Shown here one piece after another: positions 58,282-64,000 of a DNA stretch of 64,000 nt (positions are counted from its first letter, which is position 1; every line of letters starts with the position of its first letter). The stretch is taken from the NCBI GenBank assembly GCA_963714145.1, contig OY970235.1:9176001-9240000 (forward strand), given 5' to 3'. The notes below the pieces were generated by a model. The model had not been told where the DNA came from. It ran no database searches and was given only the letters and a program-made list of their open reading frames with translations. This DNA comes from JBBWZH01 sp035544115 (GTDB taxonomy: Bacteria; Actinomycetota; Actinomycetes; Mycobacteriales; CADCTP01). A program made the translations under genes and the position numbers.

Positions 58282-58352
58282 CCATGTTCCGCCGCTCCGC
58301 GCCGCGCGCGCCGGGGCCCGCCGCGACGCTCACCACGGAGGCCGGCTCGTGA
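58278..58352 (+). CDS. 24-codon coupled ORF bridging the isomerase and ATPase genes
   Basis: ATG 58278 overlaps the isomerase stop (ATGA) and the TGA at 58350 overlaps the ATPase start (GTGA), so the 24-residue frame (MTMFRRSAPRAPGPAATLTT...) exactly fills the gap. It also contains GGAGGCCGGCTC, the ribosome binding site of the next gene. It may serve only to carry ribosomes across the gap rather than make a functional peptide. Confidence 0.3.
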   Translation: MTMFRRSAPRAPGPAATLTTEAGS

Positions 58353-59899
58353 CCCCTACCGAGCCGGCCGCCAGGCCCGCCGCCGGGCCGCCCGCCGGGC
58401 CGCCGATGGTCGAGATGCGGCAGGTGACGAAGTCGTTCGGGGCCGCGCGGGCCCTCGCCGACGGCACGATCGCGCTGTCCGCCGGCGAGGCGCACGCGCT
58501 GCTGGGTGAGAACGGAGCCGGCAAGTCGACCCTGGTCAAGATCCTCGCCGGGGTGTACCAGCCGGACGGCGGGACGGTGCTGATCGACGGCGAGCCGGTG
58601 GTGTTCGCCGGGCCGGCCGCGTCCCAGGCCGCCGGCATCTCGATCATCTACCAGGAGCCGACGCTGTTCCCCGACCTCACCGTGGCGGAGAACATCTTCC
58701 TGGGCCGGCAGCCGCTGGCGTCCGGCCGGCGGATCGATCACCGCCGGATGTACCGGGACGCGGCCGCGGTCTTCGCCCGGCTCGGCGTGACGATCGACCC
58801 GCGCCGGCCGGCCCGCGGCCTGTCCGTGGCCGACCAGCAGATCGTCGAGATCGCCAAGGCCATCTCGTTCAACGCCCGGCTGTTCGTGATGGACGAGCCG
58901 ACCGCGGCGCTCACCTCGGTCGAGGTGGAGCGGCTGTTCGAGGTGGTCCGCACGCTGCGCGGGCAGGGCGCCGCGGTGCTGTTCATCTCGCACCGGCTGG
59001 AGGAGGCGTTCACGATCTGCCAGCGGGTCACCGTGATGCGGGACGGCCGGTTCGTGCGTACCGATCCGATCGAGGCGCTCACCGTGGACGCGATCATCCG
59101 GTCGATGGTCGGCCGCGACCTGTCCGGGCTCTACCCGCACACCGGGTCTCCGGTCGGGGAGCCGGTGCTGCAGGTGGACCGGATCGGCCGGATCGGCGTG
59201 TTCTCCGACATCTCCTTCACCGTGCACGCCGGCGAGATCGTCGCGCTGGCCGGGCTGGTCGGCGCCGGGCGCAGCGAGGTGGCGCGGGCCATCTTCGGCA
59301 TCGACAAGCGCGACACCGGCACGGTCACCGTGCGCGGCAAGCGGCTGCCCCCGGGCCGGCCGCAGGTCGCGATGGCCGCCGGCATCGGCTTCGTCCCGGA
59401 GGACCGGCGGCAGCAGGGCCTCGTCATGGACCTGGGCGTCGACCACAACGTGGCGCTGGCCTCGCTGCACCGGCTGAGCCGGTTCGGGCTGATCCGCCGG
59501 TCGTCCGAGGGCCGGCTGGCGGCCGACTGGGGCCGCCGGCTGCAGTTGAAGTACGACCGGCTGCGCAACCCGGTCTGGACGCTGTCCGGCGGCAACCAGC
59601 AGAAGGTCGTGCTGGGCAAGTGGCTGTCCCGGGAGCCCAGCCTGCTGATCATCGACGAGCCGACCCGCGGCATCGATGTCGGCACCAAGGCCGAGGTGCA
59701 CCGGCTGCTGGACGAGCTGGTCCAGTCCGGCGTGGCGGTGCTGATGATCTCGTCCGAGCTGCCCGAGGTGCTCGGCATGGCCGACCGGATCCTGGTGCTG
59801 CACGAGGGCCGGCTGGTCCGCGAACTGTCCCGGGCGCAGGCCGACGAGGGCTCCGTGATGCGCGCCGCCACCGGCCAGACCGAGGGAGCGGTGGCGTGA
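58349..59899 (+). CDS. Sugar ABC transporter ATP-binding protein (rhamnose type, RhaT-like)
   Basis: A 516-aa protein of two fused ATPase halves, as in RbsA/RhaT. The first half has Walker A ALLGENGAGKSTLVKIL, Q-loop IIYQEPTLFPDLT, signature GLSVADQQIVEIAKAI and Walker B LFVMDEPTAALT. The second half has the usual degenerate Walker A ALAGLVGAGRSEVARAI, signature TLSGGNQQKVVLGKWL and LLIIDEPTRGIDVGT. GTG 58349 has GGAGG nine bases upstream. With the two permeases and the binding protein it forms a rhamnose importer of the CUT2 class. Confidence 0.93.
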   Translation: MTPTEPAARPAAGPPAGPPMVEMRQVTKSFGAARALADGTIALSAGEAHALLGENGAGKSTLVKILAGVYQPDGGTVLIDGEPVVFAGPAASQAAGISIIYQEPTLFPDLTVAENIFLGRQPLASGRRIDHRRMYRDAAAVFARLGVTIDPRRPARGLSVADQQIVEIAKAISFNARLFVMDEPTAALTSVEVERLFEVVRTLRGQGAAVLFISHRLEEAFTICQRVTVMRDGRFVRTDPIEALTVDAIIRSMVGRDLSGLYPHTGSPVGEPVLQVDRIGRIGVFSDISFTVHAGEIVALAGLVGAGRSEVARAIFGIDKRDTGTVTVRGKRLPPGRPQVAMAAGIGFVPEDRRQQGLVMDLGVDHNVALASLHRLSRFGLIRRSSEGRLAADWGRRLQLKYDRLRNPVWTLSGGNQQKVVLGKWLSREPSLLIIDEPTRGIDVGTKAEVHRLLDELVQSGVAVLMISSELPEVLGMADRILVLHEGRLVRELSRAQADEGSVMRAATGQTEGAVA

Positions 59900-59949
59900 G
59901 CCGGCCAGCCGGGGAGCCCGCGGGCCGCGGAACGGGGGGACCGGCATGA
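59896..59949 (+). CDS. 17-codon coupled ORF bridging the ATPase and first permease genes
   Basis: GTG 59896 overlaps the ATPase stop (GTGA) and its TGA overlaps the permease ATG (ATGA at 59946). The 17-residue product (MSRPAGEPAGRGTGGPA) is low complexity and it contains the GGGGGA ribosome binding site of the permease. Probably a translational bridge, not a functional peptide. Confidence 0.25.
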   Translation: MSRPAGEPAGRGTGGPA

Positions 59950-60980
59950 CCGCCGTCGCCGACGCGCCGCCGGTGCCGGACCGCGGGCGGCGGATGCTGG
60001 AGTCCGTCGGCCGGGCCCGCGAACTGGGCATCGTCGCCGCCATCGTGATCGTGTTCGTCGTCACCACCGTGAAGAACTCGGCGTTCGCGCACGGCGACAG
60101 CGTCCAGCAGCTGCTGGCCGGCGCCTCGCTGATCGCGCTGCTCGGCGCCGGCGAGGCGCTGGTGATCATCAGCCGGAACGTGGACCTGTCCGTCGGCTCG
60201 GTGCTCGGCCTGTCGGCGTACCTGGTCGGGACGCTGTTCGAGCATCACCACGGCGTGCCGATAGCGCTCGCGTTCGTGGTCGGGATCGGGGTGGGGGCCG
60301 CCTGCGGGCTGGTGAACGGAATCCTCACCGCGGTGCTGCGGGTGCCCAGCCTGGTCGTCACGCTGGCCGCGCTGTACGTCATCCGCGGCATCACCGCGCT
60401 GATCGTGAGCGGGCACCAGATCGACCCGGGCAGCATCCCGGGCAGCTTCCAGAACATCGGCAACGCGGCCGTGGCCAACGTCCCCTGGCTGGCCATCCTG
60501 GTCGCCGTCATCGTGGTGGGGATCAACTACGCGATGCGCACGTTCCGGCCGGCCCGGGACCTGTACGCGATCGGCTCCAACCCCGAGGCGGCCGCCCTGG
60601 CCGGCGTCCCCACCGGGCGCCGGATCTGCGTCGCCTTCATGATCAGCGGGGCGCTCGCGGGCCTCGGCGGGGTCCTGTTCATCTCCGAGTTCGCCACCGT
60701 GAACTCCACCGCCGGCTCCGGCTACGAACTGCTGGTGGTCGCGGCCGTGGTGGTCGGCGGTGTGGCGATCTTCGGCGGCAGCGGCACCGTGCTCGGCGCG
60801 GCGCTGGGTGCGCTGCTGCTGAACACGATCAGCCAGGCGCTGGTGGCCGCGCGCATCTCGGCGTTCTGGAACCAGGCCATCACCGGCGCGTTGCTGCTGG
60901 CGGCGATCGCGTTCGACCGGTTCGTCTCGCTGCGGGTCAACCGGGCCCTGCGCAAGCAGGGAGGGGCTTCCCATGGCTGA
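59946..60980 (+). CDS. Sugar ABC transporter permease 1 (rhamnose type)
   Basis: A 344-aa membrane protein of the BPD_transp_2/CUT2 class with about ten helices. Conserved pieces are ALLGAGEALVIISRNVDLSV, GSVLGLSAYLVGTLFEHH, LRVPSLVVTLAALYVIRGIT, ALAGVPTGRRICVAFMISGA and ELLVVAAVVVGGVAIFGGSG; the AGVPTGRR loop contacts the ATPase. The stop overlaps the next permease start by eight bases. It forms a heterodimeric channel with the second permease. Confidence 0.92.
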   Translation: MTAVADAPPVPDRGRRMLESVGRARELGIVAAIVIVFVVTTVKNSAFAHGDSVQQLLAGASLIALLGAGEALVIISRNVDLSVGSVLGLSAYLVGTLFEHHHGVPIALAFVVGIGVGAACGLVNGILTAVLRVPSLVVTLAALYVIRGITALIVSGHQIDPGSIPGSFQNIGNAAVANVPWLAILVAVIVVGINYAMRTFRPARDLYAIGSNPEAAALAGVPTGRRICVAFMISGALAGLGGVLFISEFATVNSTAGSGYELLVVAAVVVGGVAIFGGSGTVLGAALGALLLNTISQALVAARISAFWNQAITGALLLAAIAFDRFVSLRVNRALRKQGGASHG

Positions 60981-62076
60981 CACCCAGGTGCCGGTGACGC
61001 CGACCGAGGCGGCGGCGACGACTACCGGCGAACCGGCCCGATGGGCCCGGGGCGGGCTGGGCTGGCGCCTGCTGCTGCGCTGGGAGGCCGTGCTGGTCGT
61101 GCTGCTGATCGCCAGCATCCTGTACGGCCGATCGGTGTCGACGCACTTCCTGTCCGGCTCGAACCTGTTCTTCACCGGGTTGAACGTCGGCGAGATCGCG
61201 ATCATGGCGCTGCCGCTGACGTTCATCGTGATCACCGGCGAGATCGACCTGTCGGTGGCGTCGATGCTCGGGCTGGCCAGCACCCTGCTCGGCGTCCTCT
61301 ACAAGCACGGCTGGTCGATCTGGGCGGCGATGGCGGCGGTGCTGGTGGTCGGTGCGCTCGGCGGTGCGCTGAACGGGGTGCTGATCACCCGGCTCGGGCT
61401 GCCGTCCATCGCGGTCACGATCGGCACGCTCACCCTGTTCCGCGGCATCGCCGAGATCATCCTCAAGAGCGACTCGGTCACCGGCTTCCCGATCGGCTGG
61501 ACGAACATCGGGATCCTGCCGATCCATGGCACCCACATCGCCTATTCGGTAGGGGTTTTCCTGCTGCTCGCGGTGGTTTTCGGCATCGTGCTGCACGGCA
61601 CCCCGCTCGGTCGGTCCATCTATGCGATCGGGCTGCAGGCGGAGGCGGCGTTCTTCGCCGGCATCCGGGTGCAGCGGATCAAGTTCTGGCTGTACGTGCT
61701 GTCCGGGGTGATCTGCGCCCTCGCCGGCATCCTGTGGACGTTCCGGTTCGCCACCGCGCGCTACAACGCCGGCACCGGGCTGGAGTTGAACGTGGTCGCG
61801 CTGGTGCTGCTCGGCGGCGTGTCGATCTTCGGTGGGCGCGGCAGCATCCTCGGCGTCGTGCTGGCGGCGTGCGTACTGGGCTCGCTGCAGGAGGCCATGA
61901 CGCTGGTCAATGTGGCACCGCAGGTACAGAACATCGTCGTCGGCGCACTGCTGCTGGTCAGCGTCGCGGTGCCGAACGCGCCCGAGCTGATCGCCCGGGG
62001 GCGCCGACGACTCGCCAGCTCCCGGCTTCCCCGCCGCGGTACGACCGAGGGCGTCTCGGTCGACATCAACCCATGA
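60973..62076 (+). CDS. Sugar ABC transporter permease 2 (rhamnose type)
   Basis: A 367-aa partner of permease 1, same fold. Landmarks are IAIMALPLTFIVITGEIDLS, VASMLGLASTLLGVL, LGLPSIAVTIGTLTLFRGIA, FFAGIRVQRIKFWLYVLSG and VALVLLGGVSIFGGRGS. A Thr/Ala/Glu-rich cytosolic head of about 30 residues precedes the first helix. Start ATG 60973 overlaps the previous gene, and the stop at 62076 overlaps an ATG at 62073, which keeps the coupled chain. Confidence 0.92.
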   Translation: MADTQVPVTPTEAAATTTGEPARWARGGLGWRLLLRWEAVLVVLLIASILYGRSVSTHFLSGSNLFFTGLNVGEIAIMALPLTFIVITGEIDLSVASMLGLASTLLGVLYKHGWSIWAAMAAVLVVGALGGALNGVLITRLGLPSIAVTIGTLTLFRGIAEIILKSDSVTGFPIGWTNIGILPIHGTHIAYSVGVFLLLAVVFGIVLHGTPLGRSIYAIGLQAEAAFFAGIRVQRIKFWLYVLSGVICALAGILWTFRFATARYNAGTGLELNVVALVLLGGVSIFGGRGSILGVVLAACVLGSLQEAMTLVNVAPQVQNIVVGALLLVSVAVPNAPELIARGRRRLASSRLPRRGTTEGVSVDINP

Positions 62077-62087
62077 AAGGCCTGCCC

Positions 62088-63158
62088 ATGATCGCTTCCA
62101 CCGGGCGTCGCCGCCGGATTGCCGTAGCGTGCGGAGCGCTCGCGGTCTCCCTGCTCGCGGCGTGCAGCAACGACGACACGCCCAGCGGGTCGACCCCATC
62201 CGGCGCCTCGAACAGCGGCGGCGGCGTCAAGAGCGGGCTGACCGTCTACTTCATCCCGAAGGACGTCAACAACCCGTACGAGGTGATCGCCGACGAGGGC
62301 GGCAAGACCGCGCTGCAGGAACTCGGCGGCAAGGTCGTCGTCAACAGCGGCACGGAAGACACCGCCGCCGCGCAGATCCCGGCCATCCAGGCGGCCATCC
62401 AGGCGCACGCGGACGCGATCGTGATCGCCGGCAACGACCCGTCGGCGCTCTGCCCGGCGCTGGGTCAGGCCACCGCGGCCGGCATCAAGGTGGTCTCCTT
62501 CGACTCCGACGTGACCTGCCCGAACCACCTGTTCATCAACCAGGCGGACACCGAGACGATCGGCCGCTCCCAGGTGCAGCTGCTGGCGAAGGAGATCAAC
62601 AACACCGGCGAGATCGCGATCCTGTCCGCGGCGGCCACCGCGACGAACCAGAACGCCTGGATCAAGTACATGAAGGAAGAGCTCACCAAGTTCCCGAACA
62701 TGAAGCTCGTCGACACGGTGTACGGCAACGACGACCCGGCCGTCTCGCTGACCGTCCTGCAGGGCCTGCTGACCGCGCACCCGAACCTGAAGGGCATCAT
62801 CTCGCCGACCACGGTGGGCATCTCGACCGCGGCGCAGTACCTCAGCCAGCACAAGGACATCGCGGCCAAGGTCACCCTGACCGGGCTCGGGCTGCCCTCG
62901 CAGATGAAGAAGTACGTGCTGGACGGGACCGTCAAGGCGTTCGCGCTGTGGAACCCGAACAACCTGGGCTACCTGGCCGGTCACGCCGCGGCGAACCTCG
63001 CGTCGGGCACCTTCGACGGCTCGGCCGGCTCCAAGTTCAAGGCCGGCAAGCTCGGCGAGTACACCGTGCTGCCGGCGGCCGGTGACACCGGCCCGTCGGT
63101 GGTGCTCGGCCCGCCGACCACCTTCGACAAGAGCAACGTCGAGCAGTTCAACTTCTGA
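62088..63158 (+). CDS. Rhamnose ABC transporter substrate-binding lipoprotein
   Basis: A 356-aa lipoprotein with signal IAVACGALAVSLLAAC (C26) and a Ser/Gly-rich linker. The type I periplasmic-binding fold follows (LTVYFIPKDVNNPYEVIADE, TAAQIPAIQAAIQAHADAIV with IAGNDPSALCPAL, IKVVSFDSDVTCPNHLFINQ, LKGIISPTTVGISTAAQYLS, VKAFALWNPNNLGYLAGHAA). These motifs match RhaS-like binding proteins. ATG 62088 has AAAGG eight bases upstream; ATG 62073, overlapping the previous stop, is the alternative. A large hairpin follows the stop and may protect this part of the mRNA. Confidence 0.93.
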   Translation: MIASTGRRRRIAVACGALAVSLLAACSNDDTPSGSTPSGASNSGGGVKSGLTVYFIPKDVNNPYEVIADEGGKTALQELGGKVVVNSGTEDTAAAQIPAIQAAIQAHADAIVIAGNDPSALCPALGQATAAGIKVVSFDSDVTCPNHLFINQADTETIGRSQVQLLAKEINNTGEIAILSAAATATNQNAWIKYMKEELTKFPNMKLVDTVYGNDDPAVSLTVLQGLLTAHPNLKGIISPTTVGISTAAQYLSQHKDIAAKVTLTGLGLPSQMKKYVLDGTVKAFALWNPNNLGYLAGHAAANLASGTFDGSAGSKFKAGKLGEYTVLPAAGDTGPSVVLGPPTTFDKSNVEQFNF

Positions 63159-63181
63159 TCCATCCGGGCGCGCGCCCGCGA

Positions 63182-63220
63182 CGTCGGTGGCCTGTCTGGC
63201 TGCCAGACAGGCCACCGACG
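63182..63220 (+). terminator. Intercistronic hairpin after the binding-protein gene
   Basis: Perfect 18-bp stem (CGTCGGTGGCCTGTCTGG and complement) with a 3-nt loop between the binding-protein gene and rhaM, only 10 bp before the rhaM start. Placed after a binding-protein gene it could be a 3'-end stabiliser and partial terminator that makes the binding protein more abundant than downstream enzymes. Confidence 0.75.
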
Positions 63221-63230
63221 AGAGGACGAC

Positions 63231-63575
63231 ATGGCCAGGTACTGCTTTCTCCTCCAGGTCCGCCCGGACCGGCTGGCCGAGTACCGGGAGCGGCACGCCG
63301 CCGTCTGGCCGGACATGCTGCGGGCGCTGCGCGACACCGGCTGGCGGAACTACTCGCTGTTCCTGCGGGACGACGGCCTCCTGGTCGGCTACGTGGAGGC
63401 GGACGACCTGCCGGCCTCGGTCGAGGCGATGGCCGGCACCGAGGTGAACGCACGCTGGCAGGCCGAGATGAGCCGGTACTTCGGCGGGCTCGACGGCCGC
63501 GCGCCGGACGAGGGTTTCCTGCTCCTGGAGGAGATCTTCAACCTTGATGACCAACTCAGCAGGACGGGATCGTGA
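63231..63575 (+). CDS. rhaM: L-rhamnose mutarotase
   Basis: A 114-aa dimeric alpha-beta barrel protein. It interconverts the alpha and beta anomers of L-rhamnose before isomerisation. The signature is RYCFLLQVRPDRLAEYRERH with catalytic H22, then AVWPDMLRALRDTGWRNYSL, with FLRDDGLLVGYVEADD and a closing WQAEMSRYFGGLDG segment. The start has GAGAGGA upstream. The stop overlaps the rhaI start (GTGA). Confidence 0.94.
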   Translation: MARYCFLLQVRPDRLAEYRERHAAVWPDMLRALRDTGWRNYSLFLRDDGLLVGYVEADDLPASVEAMAGTEVNARWQAEMSRYFGGLDGRAPDEGFLLLEEIFNLDDQLSRTGS

Positions 63576-64000
63576 CGATGGTTGACCTGAACTCCGTCAA
63601 GGAGGCGCTGCACGCCCAAGCGATCGAGCTGCCGTCCTGGGCCTTCGGCAACTCCGGCACGCGGTTCAAGGTGTTCGCGCAGCAGGGCGTGCCGCGCGAC
63701 CCGTACGAGAAGATCGCCGACGCCGCGCAGGTGCACGCGTTCACCGGGGTCGCGCCGACGGTGGCGCTGCACATCCCGTGGGACAAGGTGGACGACTACC
63801 GCGCGCTGGCCAAGCACGCGACCGATCTCGGCGTGCGCGTCGGCGCGATCAACTCGAACGTGTTCCAGGACGACGACTACATGCTGGGCTCGGTCACCAA
63901 CCCCGACCCGCGGGTGCGCCGCAAGGCCACCCGGCACCTGCTCGACTGCGTCGACGTGATGGACGCGACCGGCTCCACCGACCTGAAGCTCTGGTTCTCC
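63572..64000 (+). CDS. rhaI: L-rhamnose isomerase, N-terminal part
   Basis: About 143 codons are in the window; the gene continues beyond the right edge. The product reads VKEALHAQAIELPSWAFGNS, GTRFKVFAQQGVPRDPYEKI, VHAFTGVAPTVALHIPWDKV, LGVRVGAINSNVFQDDDYML and GSVTNPDPRVRRKATRHLLD, matching the RhaI type of L-rhamnose isomerase found in Gram-positive and rhizobial catabolic operons. It converts rhamnose to rhamnulose. GTG 63572 overlaps the rhaM stop and has AGGA seven bases upstream; ATG 63578 two codons later is possible. Metal-binding residues lie mostly outside the visible part. Confidence 0.92.
   Translation, partial: MTMVDLNSVKEALHAQAIELPSWAFGNSGTRFKVFAQQGVPRDPYEKIADAAQVHAFTGVAPTVALHIPWDKVDDYRALAKHATDLGVRVGAINSNVFQDDDYMLGSVTNPDPRVRRKATRHLLDCVDVMDATGSTDLKLWFS

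Overview
The window is very GC-rich DNA with dense codon bias, frequent GTG starts and many GTGA/ATGA stop-start overlaps, which points to a high-GC actinomycete. The gene mix fits a filamentous, soil- or plant-associated genus and is most like Micromonosporales, although no rRNA or housekeeping marker fixes the genus. It includes a SARP regulator, ECF sigma factors, a WXG100-type type VII secretion substrate, lipoproteins, a GH18 chitinase, a CE15 glucuronoyl esterase with CBM2, a GH43 arabinanase with a ricin-type lectin, and a Gram-positive-type rhamnose operon. No tRNA, rRNA, CRISPR array, transposase or integrase was seen.

Layout. 1-3 kb: EthD-like gene (cut by the edge), a 43-aa ORF, an ECF sigma factor with a SnoaL-like tail, a VOC protein and a secreted protein with seven 52-aa repeats. 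3.2-7.2 kb: one coupled operon of ECF sigma factor, anti-sigma factor with six membrane helices, two ABC-2 membrane subunits (the first frameshifted) and an ABC ATPase. 7.2-14.1 kb: purC, a CHAP hydrolase, a large SARP regulator, a Tat-exported PhoX phosphatase with a PHO-box-like site, and a DUF1330 protein. 14.5-20.9 kb: a soluble hybrid histidine kinase with a long repetitive coiled coil, a type VII secretion-like protein coupled to a duplicated-domain lipoprotein, and a chitinase. 21-25 kb: MBL hydrolase with ArsR regulator, a 0.6-kb degenerate tandem-repeat region without genes, and a methyltransferase. 25-31 kb: intradiol-dioxygenase-like lipoprotein, SRPBCC-MarR pair, MerR with divergent MFS pump, and a glucuronoyl esterase.

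31-45 kb: glutathione peroxidase, an RCC1-repeat secreted protein, a SipW/TasA-like cluster that includes a diguanylate cyclase, a DUF2867-like gene, the GH43 enzyme, and a MacB-type tripartite export set (lipoprotein, adaptor, ATPase, permease) divergent from a two-component system. 47-55.5 kb: PQQ-propeller protein, a 57-aa secreted or membrane peptide, LigD-type primase-polymerase, an exact five-copy 116-bp repeat array, VOC and PIG-L genes, a DUF4232 lipoprotein, an S53 peptidase and a peptidoglycan-binding protein. 55.5-64 kb: LacI regulator divergent from a rhamnose uptake and catabolism operon (sugar isomerase-like protein, ABC ATPase, two permeases, binding protein, RhaM, RhaI), cut by the right edge.

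The most unusual signals are these: (1) an 11-bp palindrome TCCACWGTGGA that occurs far more often than composition predicts; (2) a 115-116-bp repeat that occurs in tandem and dispersed, always at the 5' end of a gene, and supplies start codons, a ribosome binding site and, in one permease, about 33 N-terminal residues; (3) a TasA/SipW-like matrix-protein cluster carrying its own diguanylate cyclase; (4) a LacI-type AACGTT motif shared by the glucuronoyl esterase and rhamnose promoters, which may link plant-polymer attack with rhamnose use.
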